Source: Kitasatospora indigofera (lineage in GTDB: Bacteria > Actinomycetota > Actinomycetes > Streptomycetales > Streptomycetaceae). Taken from it: a DNA stretch of 64,000 nucleotides. Location of the stretch: positions 124,001 through 188,000 of the forward strand of contig NZ_BNBO01000008.1 in NCBI RefSeq assembly GCF_014655955.1. Direction: 5' to 3'. The translations under genes were made by a program, and so were the position numbers. Positions 49,823-59,825 of the stretch are shown piece after piece. The notes under the pieces were generated by a model. The model searched no databases. It was not told the origin of the DNA and was given only the letters and a program-made list of their open reading frames with translations. Positions within the stretch are counted from its first letter, which is position 1; every line of letters starts with the position of its first letter.

Positions 49823-50965
49823 GTGAGCAAAGCAACCACCTCCCGGCTGATGGCCGGCCGTGACGAGCTGCTCGACAGCGCCTTACGGGCGCCCGACGCG
49901 CTCGCCATGTTCGGCGAGGCCTCGCGCCACCTGCGCAAGCTGGTGCCCTACGACGCCGCCGTGTGGCGGGCCACCGACCCGGTCACCGGGCTGATGACCG
50001 CGCCGATCCGCGCCGAGAACCTCGACGACGAGGGCTGCGCGGTCTACTGGGGCTGCGAGTTGTTCACCGAGAGCGTCAACCTCTTCAGGGACCTGGCCCG
50101 CGCCGAGGTGCCGGTCGCCGGCCTGCGCGAGAGCACCGGTGACCTGCCCGGCCGCAGCGTGCTCTACCACGACTTCATGCGCCCCCGCGGCCTCGACGAC
50201 GAGCTGCGGGCGGTGCTGCGCATCGGCGGCCGGCCCCGCGGCCACATCAGCCTGTTCCGCTCCAAGGGCCGGGCGTCGTTCGGCCGGGCCGAGGCCCGGA
50301 TCGTCGAGAGCCTGGTCAGCCCGCTGGCCCGGCGGCTGCGCTCCTACGACCAGCCGGTCGTGGAGGCCCTGCCGGAGCGCCTCCCGGGCGCCGAGCACGG
50401 CCCCGGCCTGCTGCTCTTCGACGCCCGTGGCACCTTGATCTCCATCAACGACGACGCCCGCCAGCACCTGGAGGACCTCCCGGCCGGGCCGTCCACGGAC
50501 ACCGGACTGGGCATCAAGGTCCCGGCCTGGATCAGCAGTACGGCCGCCCAGGCCCGCGCGATCGCGCAGGACCGCGGCCGGGGCACCGCCCGGGTCCGGG
50601 CCCGGACCCGGGCCGGGCGCTGGCTGGTCTGCCACGCCTCCTGCCTGCGGGAGGCGGGCGGGGTGCTCGGCGCCTCGGCGGTCGTCATCGAACCGGCCAA
50701 GGCCTCCGAGATCGTGCCGCTGATCGTGGACGCCTACGAACTCTCCGAGCGGGAGCTGGAGATCACCCAGTTCATAGCCCGCGGCCTGGCCACCGGGGAG
50801 ATCGCCAAGCAGCTGTTCCTGTCCCCGCACACCGTGCGCGACCACGTGAAGGCGGTGTTCGAGAAGGTCGGCGTCTCCAGCCGGGGCGAACTCGTCGGCC
50901 GGCTCTTCACCGAGCACTACGCGCCGGTGGCGGAGCAGAAGATCGTCCGGGTCACCGACGCCTGA
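49823..50965 (+). CDS. GAF/LuxR-type regulator with a TTA codon
   Basis: GTG 49823, AGGAGG eight bases upstream; 380 aa. GAF-like sensor (~20-180), a PAS-like second part (~190-300, GLLLFDARGTLISINDDARQH), and LuxR HTH (~305-365, LSERELEITQFIARGLATGE, SPHTVRDHVKAVFEKVG). Leu21 is encoded by TTA (49883-49885), the only in-frame TTA found in the window, so translation should need the bldA tRNA encoded at 19,873. Sole plus-strand gene of the cluster. Confidence 0.92.
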   Translation: MSKATTSRLMAGRDELLDSALRAPDALAMFGEASRHLRKLVPYDAAVWRATDPVTGLMTAPIRAENLDDEGCAVYWGCELFTESVNLFRDLARAEVPVAGLRESTGDLPGRSVLYHDFMRPRGLDDELRAVLRIGGRPRGHISLFRSKGRASFGRAEARIVESLVSPLARRLRSYDQPVVEALPERLPGAEHGPGLLLFDARGTLISINDDARQHLEDLPAGPSTDTGLGIKVPAWISSTAAQARAIAQDRGRGTARVRARTRAGRWLVCHASCLREAGGVLGASAVVIEPAKASEIVPLIVDAYELSERELEITQFIARGLATGEIAKQLFLSPHTVRDHVKAVFEKVGVSSRGELVGRLFTEHYAPVAEQKIVRVTDA

Positions 50966-51027
50966 CGCGTCGCCGCCCGGCGGCCGGCCCCGCCGCCGGG
51001 GCCAGGTCGGCCGGGACCCGCAGCACC

Positions 51028-51060
51028 GAGCCCCGCCGGAGGAACCCTCCGGCGGGGCTC
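51028..51060. terminator. terminator after the LuxR gene
   Basis: A perfect 15-bp stem (51028-51042 with 51046-51060), loop AAC. Confidence 0.85.
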
Positions 51061-51160
51061 GCTGCCGTCCCGGGCCGTGACCCGCCGGACTCCACCGGCA
51101 GCCCGCACCCGTTCCCGCACCCGCACCCGCACCCGTCTCCGTCCCCGGGGCCGGAAACGG

Positions 51161-51199
51161 CGCTGCCGTGCCGCCGGTGGGTCCGGCGGCACGGCAGCG
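51161..51199 (-). terminator. terminator after the griH-like gene
   Basis: A perfect 17-bp stem (51161-51177 with 51183-51199), loop TGGGT, 15 bases after the stop of the minus-strand operon. Confidence 0.85.
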
Positions 51200-51213
51200 G
51201 GTCGGTCCGGGGC

Positions 51214-52317
51214 CTACTTCTCCAGGCAGAACTCGTTGATCGGGTAGCCGACGTGACGGTCCTCGGTGGGCAGGTAGCCCAGCACGATGTCGCCCGGCTT
51301 CAGCTCGGTGCTGTTGAGGACGACACCGCCGGGGCCGAGCACCCGCACGTGCCAGTCGTCCTGCAGGATCAGGTTGACGGTCTGCCCGTTGGCCGCCACC
51401 GCGTCGATGGAGATCAGCGGACGGGACTCGATCTTGACCCGGCCCACGGTGATGATCCGGGTCTGGCCCTTCACGTCCACCGCGGTGATCTTGCTGCCGG
51501 TCCGGAGCTCGCTCAGGTAGTTGGTGCGCTCGCCCTTGGACAGGGTGTACGAGTGGATCGCGCCGGCGTTCACCCGGAACGGGCGGGTCGGCATGTACGG
51601 CAGCGGGTGGGTCTCGCTGACGCAGAGGATCATGCCCTTGGAGTGCGAGCCGACCAGGATGCCCTCGTCCTCGCGGAAGTGCGAGCAGGTGTCGACGCAG
51701 GCCCGCTCGCCCATGCCGATGTGGCTGGTCGCGGTGATCGTCAGCTCGGTCAGGTCCAGGTTGGGGGACTCGAACTCGGCCGAGTTCCGCAGTGCCGCCG
51801 CGTCGCCGACCTTGGCCGGGGCCATCATCACGCCGTCCGAGCCGAGCTCCAGGACACCGAAGATGATCTCGGCCTCCTCGACGTCCTGGGCGATGGTGAT
51901 CAGGCTGCCGGTGGACTTGGCGGCGGCCGCGATCACGATCTCCAGCGGGATCTTGGTGGGGTCGCGGAAGAGGAGCAGGCTCCACTTCTCGGTGCGGGCC
52001 GACTGGCAGGCGTCCTCCAGGGTGTCGGCGTCGATGATCTCGACGAAGCGGCCGAACTCCACCTCGGGGTGACGCAGCGCCAGCTCGGCCGGCTCGCCGT
52101 GCAGGGCGGGGTCGACGATCACGATGTCGGCGCTGCCGAAGCTCTCGGGCAGCGGCTTGCCCTGCGGGAAGAGCACCTTCTGCACCGTCGGCGGCAGCTG
52201 CTCGAACTCGGCGGGGTCGTCGGCGACGATGCCGTCCAGCCGGTAGTGCAGCGCCTCCTGGAGGATCGCGGCCTTGGCTTCGTCGGTCTTGCGGATGTCG
52301 AGCCAGCTGAGCTTCAC
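51214..52317 (-). CDS. griH: 3,4-AHBA synthase, GriH-type (dehydroquinate synthase II family)
   Basis: 367 aa. Text typical of archaeal-type dehydroquinate synthase II: MKLSWLDIRKTDEAK, GSDGVMMAPAKVGDAAAL, DTCSHFREDEGILVGSHS, RPFRVNAGAIHSYTL and the C-terminal GYLPTEDRHVGYPINEF. Bacteria with a normal shikimate pathway use this family as GriH, which cyclises the C7 aminoketo phosphate to 3-amino-4-hydroxybenzoate. It directly follows the griI-like gene, 46 bases apart. Confidence 0.93.
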   Translation of the reverse strand: MKLSWLDIRKTDEAKAAILQEALHYRLDGIVADDPAEFEQLPPTVQKVLFPQGKPLPESFGSADIVIVDPALHGEPAELALRHPEVEFGRFVEIIDADTLEDACQSARTEKWSLLLFRDPTKIPLEIVIAAAAKSTGSLITIAQDVEEAEIIFGVLELGSDGVMMAPAKVGDAAALRNSAEFESPNLDLTELTITATSHIGMGERACVDTCSHFREDEGILVGSHSKGMILCVSETHPLPYMPTRPFRVNAGAIHSYTLSKGERTNYLSELRTGSKITAVDVKGQTRIITVGRVKIESRPLISIDAVAANGQTVNLILQDDWHVRVLGPGGVVLNSTELKPGDIVLGYLPTEDRHVGYPINEFCLEK

Positions 52318-52363
52318 AGGATTCTCCTCATTGGGTGCTGAGCGACGTGGAACGGGAAGGTGG

Positions 52364-53176
52364 TCAGTTGCCGCCGGGCCGGGGGCCCGCGGTGGTGGGC
52401 GGGAAGTCGCCGTGGATCAGCTCGGCGAGCTTGTAGGCGACCGCGCCGGGGTCGGCGGCCTGGAAGACGTTGCGGCCCATCGCCACGCCGGCCGCGCCGC
52501 CGCGCAGCGCGTCCTCGACGTAGCCGAGGACCGCGCCCTCGTCGTCGTTGCGGGGGCCGCCGACGACGATCACCGGGACGGAGGCGGTGCCGGTGATCTC
52601 GGCCATCGCCTCGACCGAGCCGACGTAGGGGGCCTTCACCAGGTCGGCGCCGAGGTCGGCGGCGAGCGTCACGGCGTGGGCGACCAGCGCCGGGTCGGCC
52701 GGGTTGACGATCTTGGGGCCGCGCGGGTACATCATGGCCAGCAGCGGGACGTTCCAGCGGTCGCAGGCGTCCGCCACCTTGGCCATGTCCGAGACCTGCT
52801 GGCGCTCCTCGTGGGAGCCGAGGTTGACGTGCACGCTGACCGCGTCGGCGCCCAGGCGCAGGGCCTCCTCGACGCTCGCGACCAGGTACTTGTCGTTGGG
52901 GTCGGGGGCGTGCACGGTGCTCGCGCTGAGGTGGACGATCAGCGAGGTGCTGGTGAACCACTCGGCGTCGACGTGGCGCAGGCTGCCCTTGTGCAGGACC
53001 ACCGCGTCCACGCCGTTGCGGGCGAGCCGGCCGACCAGCTGGTTGACCCGGTTGCCGCCGGTGACCGGCCCGTCGGTGACCGAATGGTCCAGCGGGACCA
53101 CGAACAGCCGGTCCGGGTGGTGGCGGTGAAGGCGCTTCAACCGCACCTGGCGGGCGAACGACGTGTTGAGGGCCAT
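52364..53176 (-). CDS. griI: C7-forming aldolase, GriI-type (DhnA/LacD-like class I aldolase)
   Basis: ATG 53176 with AAGGAG upstream; a GTG two codons earlier lacks spacing. 270 aa TIM barrel: FVVPLDHSVTDGP, VVLHKGSLRH, SVHVNLGSHEE, GADLVKAPYVG with a likely Schiff-base Lys, VIVVGGPRNDDE and GVAMGRNVFQ. GriI joins aspartate-4-semialdehyde and dihydroxyacetone phosphate into the C7 precursor for GriH. Confidence 0.92.
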   Translation of the reverse strand: MALNTSFARQVRLKRLHRHHPDRLFVVPLDHSVTDGPVTGGNRVNQLVGRLARNGVDAVVLHKGSLRHVDAEWFTSTSLIVHLSASTVHAPDPNDKYLVASVEEALRLGADAVSVHVNLGSHEERQQVSDMAKVADACDRWNVPLLAMMYPRGPKIVNPADPALVAHAVTLAADLGADLVKAPYVGSVEAMAEITGTASVPVIVVGGPRNDDEGAVLGYVEDALRGGAAGVAMGRNVFQAADPGAVAYKLAELIHGDFPPTTAGPRPGGN

Positions 53177-53233
53177 CGGCACTCTCCTTGGTGAGGGGAA
53201 GGCGCGTCCCCCCGTTGTACGGGGGCGGGCGCG

Positions 53234-54514
53234 TCAGAACTGGTTGGCCGGTCGCAGGTCCCTGGCCTCCGCGTCGAGCCCGAACTCGCTGTGCAGCACC
53301 CCGACCCCGCGGACCACGTCGCCGTCCGGGACGGTGGCGGAGATCCGGAGCTGGGAGGTGACCACCGCGCTCGCGGGGATGTCGGCACTGGTCAGCGCGG
53401 ACAGCATCCGGGCCGCGTACTGGGGGCGGCTGAGCAGCCCGGTGCCGACCACGGAGAGCATCCCGACCTCTTCGTTGACCTCGACCCAGCCGCCCCAGCG
53501 GGCCGCCATCTCGCGCAGTGACTTCCGCAGGTCCGGCACGTCGGAGCGGCGGACGGTCATCCCGACCGAGAACCCGCCCTCGTCGCCCTCGGAGAGTGCG
53601 GCCATGCCGACCGGAATGGACTTGTGCGCCAGGAATCGGAAAACCTCGGCGACGGAATGGGCGTCGATCCTTTCGACGCGCATCGCCACACGGGCAACAT
53701 CCGTATCATGTACGACTGCCTGGACGGCAGTGCTCGTCTCCAGCATTTCTTCTCCAATTCCCCCGCGGATAACCGTTCCGGGTCCTTCCAGCGATGAGTG
53801 CATGACGTGGATGTCCACGCCGTACAGCGCGGCCAGTTCCACCGCGCGGGAGTGCATGACCTTGGCGCCGGCGAGTGACATCTCGGTCATCACGCCCATG
53901 TCGACGACCGGCATGATCCGCGCGGCGGCGGCGATCCGGGGGTCGGCGGTGTAGACGCCTTCGACGTCCGTGTAGATCTCGCAGCGGCCGGTGCCCAGCT
54001 CGGCGGCGATCGCGACGGCGGTGGTGTCGGAGCCGCCCCGGCCCAGCGTGACGATGTCGCCGTCGGCGTCGGCGCCCTGGAAACCGGCCACCACCACGAC
54101 TTTCCCGGCGCGCAGGTGCCGCAGGGCCAGTTCGGTGTCGATGGCCACGATCACCCCGGCGCCGTGTTCGCCGCCGGCCAGGATCCCGCTCTGGGCGCCG
54201 GCCAGGGCGACCGCCGGCACGCCCTGCTGCTGGAGGGTCATGGCGAGGAGCGAGGCCGACGCGGCCTCGCCGGTGGCGAGCAGCAGGTCCAGCTCGCGCC
54301 AGGACGGGTCCGGGTTGAGCTCGTACGCCGCCCGCAGGAGCGCGTCGGTGGTCTTGCCCCGTGCGGAGGCGACCACCACCACCGCCCGTCCGGAGCGGTG
54401 CGCGGCCGCGACGCGGGTGGCGACCGCCCGCACCTGACCGTCCGTGGCCAGGGAACTGCCGCCGTATTTCTGTACCAGTACTCCGGTCGAAAAATCACTA
54501 ATCGGCAGGTCCAT
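53234..54514 (-). CDS. aspartokinase of the AHBA cluster
   Basis: ATG 54514 with GGAGGGG five bases upstream; 426 aa. VQKYGGSSLAT (KFGGTS motif), GRGGSDTTAVAIAAELG, CEIYTDVEGVYTADPR, then ACT repeats (~265-420). Phosphorylates aspartate towards aspartate-4-semialdehyde, the amine donor for the GriI-like aldolase. First gene of the aspK-griI-griH operon. A dedicated copy suggests relief from lysine/threonine feedback, which the sequence alone cannot prove. Confidence 0.93.
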   Translation of the reverse strand: MDLPISDFSTGVLVQKYGGSSLATDGQVRAVATRVAAAHRSGRAVVVVASARGKTTDALLRAAYELNPDPSWRELDLLLATGEAASASLLAMTLQQQGVPAVALAGAQSGILAGGEHGAGVIVAIDTELALRHLRAGKVVVVAGFQGADADGDIVTLGRGGSDTTAVAIAAELGTGRCEIYTDVEGVYTADPRIAAAARIMPVVDMGVMTEMSLAGAKVMHSRAVELAALYGVDIHVMHSSLEGPGTVIRGGIGEEMLETSTAVQAVVHDTDVARVAMRVERIDAHSVAEVFRFLAHKSIPVGMAALSEGDEGGFSVGMTVRRSDVPDLRKSLREMAARWGGWVEVNEEVGMLSVVGTGLLSRPQYAARMLSALTSADIPASAVVTSQLRISATVPDGDVVRGVGVLHSEFGLDAEARDLRPANQF

Positions 54515-54878
54515 TGCCACCCCTCCGAACGTCTCGGATCGTCGCACCGATCCCGGGCGGATCCATTAATTCGATGCTCGGGTGCCGGAGTATTGATTAG
54601 CTTTCGTAAAGATATCGGTCCGTTATGGAAAGGTCATCACGGCGAAACCGGATCATCCGCGTCCACCGCGTACGGACCGCCCGTCCCGCCGGAACGCCGC
54701 ATTCCGTACACGGCCGAGGGGCCGGCGGCGGCCTTCCGTGCACGGTGCACGGGCGCGGCCGCCGGCCCGCCGTGCACGGCCCGGTGCCGCCGGTCCGGGC
54801 GACCCGCGCCGGCAGCCGGGTGCCCCGCGCCGCCGGGTCCGGCGGCCTCCGGGCGCCGGGATGCGCGAGGATGGAGCC
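54515..54878. other. intergenic, right edge of the cluster
   Basis: 364 bases. The first ~130 are AT-rich and hold the heptad box. The rest, before yyaL, holds repeated CCGTRCACGG palindromes: 54704-54713, 54736-54752 (two overlapping) and 54769-54780. GAGGAT ends six bases before the yyaL ATG. Confidence 0.5.
54613..54641 (-). promoter_or_regulatory. triple heptad (SARP-type) box before the aspartokinase operon
   Basis: On the minus strand CGTGATG-ACCT-TTCCATA-ACGG-ACCGATA: three 7-bp units 11 bp apart (plus 54613-54619, 54624-54630, 54635-54641), about 100 bases before the start. ACCGATA matches the griD box well, the other two less. Confidence 0.5.
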
Positions 54879-56930
<2,052 letters not shown>

Positions 56931-56973
56931 GGTAGGGCCCGTGCCCGGCCGTGGCGGTGCGGGAGGATGGACC

Positions 56974-57846
56974 GTGGCCTGGACGCTGAGCACCTCCCTA
57001 AACGAATTCCGCACGCAGGCGGGCGGGTTCCTCGCCGCACACCCGGCGGAGAACACCGTGCTGCTGTCGGTCGCCGACCGGCTGGCCACCGACGGGCCGG
57101 CGGCCTACGGCGAGGAGCCGCCGCGCTTCGGCTGGTGGCGGCCCGGTGCGGACGGCCCGGTGGCGGGTGCGTACCTGCAGACGCCGCCGTACCACCCCCG
57201 GCTCGGCCTGATGCCCGCGGTGGCGGCGGCCGCACTGGCCGGGGCTTTCGTCGGGGCCGGTGATCTCGGGGCCGGGCCCGGCCGGGCACTCGACGGTGTC
57301 AGTGGCGGCAAGGACGCGGTACGGGAGTTCGCCGCCGCCTGGTGCGCGGCCACCGGCCGGAGGTCCGCCGTCCAGGTCGACGAGCGGCTGCACCGGCTGG
57401 CGGAGCTGGTGCCGCCCAGCCCCGCTCCACCGGGCTTGTCCCGCACAGCCCGGGTGGCCGAACGGGAGCTGCTGATCGGCTGGTTCGAGGACTTCGGCGC
57501 GGAGGTCGCGGTGGACTTCCACACCAGTCCGGACGCCGTCGACCGGCGGATCGCCGACGGCACCCTGCATGTCTGGGAGGACGGCGGCCGCCCGGTCGCC
57601 GTCGCCGGCCGCAGCCCGGTGGTCGCGGGCATGTCGCGGATCGGTCCGGTCTTCACCCCGCCGGGGCTGCGCGGCCGGGGCTACGCCGGGGCGGTCACCG
57701 CGGCCGCCTCCGCGTACGCGCTCGCCCAGGGGGCTGCCGAGGTGCTGCTCTACACGGACCTGGCCAACCCCACCAGCAACTCGATCTACCGCAGGCTCGG
57801 GTACCGGCCGGTCGAGGACTGCCTGGCCGTCACCTTCCACGGCTGA
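56974..57846 (+). CDS. GNAT family N-acetyltransferase
   Basis: GTG 56974 with GGAGG seven bases upstream; 290 aa. A degenerate N-terminal domain, then GNAT at ~175-290: acetyl-CoA loop GPVFTPPGLRGRGYAGAVT, LYTDLANPTSNSIYRRLGY. Substrate unknown. 43 bases after yyaL, so likely co-transcribed. Confidence 0.87.
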   Translation: MAWTLSTSLNEFRTQAGGFLAAHPAENTVLLSVADRLATDGPAAYGEEPPRFGWWRPGADGPVAGAYLQTPPYHPRLGLMPAVAAAALAGAFVGAGDLGAGPGRALDGVSGGKDAVREFAAAWCAATGRRSAVQVDERLHRLAELVPPSPAPPGLSRTARVAERELLIGWFEDFGAEVAVDFHTSPDAVDRRIADGTLHVWEDGGRPVAVAGRSPVVAGMSRIGPVFTPPGLRGRGYAGAVTAAASAYALAQGAAEVLLYTDLANPTSNSIYRRLGYRPVEDCLAVTFHG

Positions 57847-57918
57847 ACCGGCCCACCGGGGAGCCGGGTTCGCCCTGCGGTCCGGTGCAGGACCGGCCGG
57901 CCACGGGCCCGCCGCGGG

Positions 57919-58866
57919 TCAGTCCCAGTCCCAGCGCACGCCCAGCAGGCAGGGGCGCAGGCCGGACGCGAACAGGTGCACGCAGCGATGCCCGTCGAGG
58001 GTCAACTCCTCCTCCTCGTAGGGCGGTTCGCCGGGGGAGTGGCAGGCGAAGCGATGGCTGCGGACGGGCAGGGCGGCCGGGTCGAAGCTGACCTGAAGGA
58101 CGTACTGCCCCGTCCCGGAGTTGAAGCCCCGGACGTACTCCCGGCCGGGCTCCGCGGCCGGGGCGTCGTCGAAGCCGTAGCCGAGCAGGTGGGTGTCGCC
58201 CGCCCGTAGCCGGCGGTCCAGCAGCAGCTCCACCACCAGCAGGTTGGCCGCCTGGTCCCGCCGGATCCGGCCCGGCCGGCAGTTCTCCTCGGCGCGGACC
58301 CGCACCCGGGAGATGTCGCAGCCAGGGTCGCCCTGGTAAAGGGCGAGGTAGCGGTCGATGCCGTCCCGGTGCGCCCGGACGGCGTGCAGCGAGTCACGGC
58401 GCCGCAGTTGGCGGTCCGGGCCGAGCCGCACCCGCTCGATGTGGGTGATGGTGTGCAGGCCGCTGTCGGGCGGGCCGGGGAGGGCGGCGAGCAGGTCGTC
58501 GACCGCGGCGGCCGGGGAGATCAGGTCGCGGTACGGGAGCAGCGCGGGCGCCGCCGGGGAGTCGCCGGCCCCGGGCAGGGTGGCCCGGCGGGGGCCGAGC
58601 AGCCGGGTCAGCGAGTGCGCCGGGAGCTCCAGCAGCTCCTCCAACGCCCTTACCGCGCGCAGCGATTCGGGTCTCTCCGGGCGTCTTCTGCCCTGCTGCC
58701 AGTAGCTGAGGGTGGTCAGCCCGACCTGGATGCCGCGCTGGGCGAGGTGCTCGCGCACCCGGTGCAGGGCGAGGCCCCGGGCGGTGATGGCGGTGCGCAG
58801 GGCGAGGTGGAACGGCCCGGTGCGCAGCGCGGTGGCGAGATCGGGGGGTGTGCCGGTCCGCTGCAT
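57919..58866 (-). CDS. HTH-domain protein
   Basis: ATG 58866 with AGGAG five bases upstream; 315 aa. N-terminal helix-turn-helix (~15-75: LRTAITARGLALHRVREHLA, VGLTTLSYWQQGRRRPERPE). C-terminal ~180 residues, rich in Arg and beta-structure, are not recognised and may bind a ligand. The gene is divergent from the protease genes and could control them. Confidence 0.75.
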   Translation of the reverse strand: MQRTGTPPDLATALRTGPFHLALRTAITARGLALHRVREHLAQRGIQVGLTTLSYWQQGRRRPERPESLRAVRALEELLELPAHSLTRLLGPRRATLPGAGDSPAAPALLPYRDLISPAAAVDDLLAALPGPPDSGLHTITHIERVRLGPDRQLRRRDSLHAVRAHRDGIDRYLALYQGDPGCDISRVRVRAEENCRPGRIRRDQAANLLVVELLLDRRLRAGDTHLLGYGFDDAPAAEPGREYVRGFNSGTGQYVLQVSFDPAALPVRSHRFACHSPGEPPYEEEELTLDGHRCVHLFASGLRPCLLGVRWDWD

Positions 58867-59157
58867 GTCCACTCCTGGGGGCGGCTGGTCTGCTGGTCGG
58901 CTCGCGGGGCGCGGGCAGCGGTGGTGTCCGGCCGGGCGTGAATATTCACACGTGGCGGCCCGGGTTGTCACCGGCCGGGGCCTGCCGGGCCGGGGAGGGC
59001 GCCGGGCCGTTCACACCCCGGCGGGCCCGTTCACACCCGGCCGGCGGGCCGCCCGGCGGCCGTTGACCGCCGGGCGGCGACGGGTCGATGCTTCCCGGCA
59101 AGCGTCCGGACGCGCCCCCACACCCTCTCCTCTGCGGATGCAAGGAGGCCTTCCCCC

Positions 59158-59817
59158 ATGGCAGTTCAACGGATACGGCTACGCCGTACGGTCGCCGCGC
59201 TCGCGCTCGGCGTGCTGGCTCCGGCGCTCACGGCCGCCGCCACCACCCCGGCCCTGGCCGCGGCACCCGCCGCCGGCCAGGCCCTCACCCAGGTGCGGCC
59301 CGCCGCCGCGGCGGGTGCCACGGCCGATCTGGCCGGCACCTTCAAGAAGCTCAACATCACCATGCAGCAGCAGCAGAACACCAACTGGTGCTGGGCGGCG
59401 AGCGGCAACACCATCGCCACCTGGTTCGGCTACTCCTACAGCCAGAACCAGTTCTGCAACGCCGCCTTCGGCCGCTCGGTCAACTCCACCTGCCCCAACA
59501 GCCAGGCCACCCTGGGCGACGTGCAGAACGGCCTCAGCTGGATCGGCATCAACCCCGGCTCCTACGTGACCGGTTACCTGCGCTACACCACCGTGCAGAC
59601 CGAGGTGAACGCCAACCGCCCGATCGAGACCCGCATCCAGTGGAGCTCCGGCGGCGGGCACATGCACGTGCTCTACGGCTTCGACACGGCGAGCAACTGG
59701 GTCTACTGGGGCGATCCGTGGCCGTCCAACAACCGCTACAACTGGGCGGACTACTCGTACTACGTGAGCAACGGCTCGTTCTCCTGGACCCACTCCCTGT
59801 ACCGGATCGGCGCGTGA
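59158..59817 (+). CDS. secreted papain-like cysteine protease
   Basis: 219 aa. Sec signal (IRLRRTVAALALGVLAPALT, ALAAAP cleavage region). Catalytic C78 in NTNWCWAASGNTIATW, His168/His170 in GGGHMHVLYGF and Asp in YWGDPWP. Belongs to the papain-like/C39-like group of small bacterial secreted proteases. Confidence 0.88.
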   Translation: MAVQRIRLRRTVAALALGVLAPALTAAATTPALAAAPAAGQALTQVRPAAAAGATADLAGTFKKLNITMQQQQNTNWCWAASGNTIATWFGYSYSQNQFCNAAFGRSVNSTCPNSQATLGDVQNGLSWIGINPGSYVTGYLRYTTVQTEVNANRPIETRIQWSSGGGHMHVLYGFDTASNWVYWGDPWPSNNRYNWADYSYYVSNGSFSWTHSLYRIGA

Positions 59818-59825
59818 GGGGCGAC

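Noticed and set aside
51100..51140. CGCACC hexanucleotide repeat as a functional element
   Set aside because: It is a short low-complexity spacer between two strong terminators; nothing else supports a function.
51214..53176. Archaeal-type alternative shikimate pathway
   Set aside because: The aldolase and dehydroquinate-synthase-II families serve that role in archaea, but in actinomycetes this adjacent pair is the GriI/GriH set, and the cluster context supports AHBA.
41129..54514. Prophage or transposon origin of the inserted cluster
   Set aside because: No integrase, transposase, attachment repeat or tRNA junction is seen at either edge; base composition of the genes is like that of the flanks.
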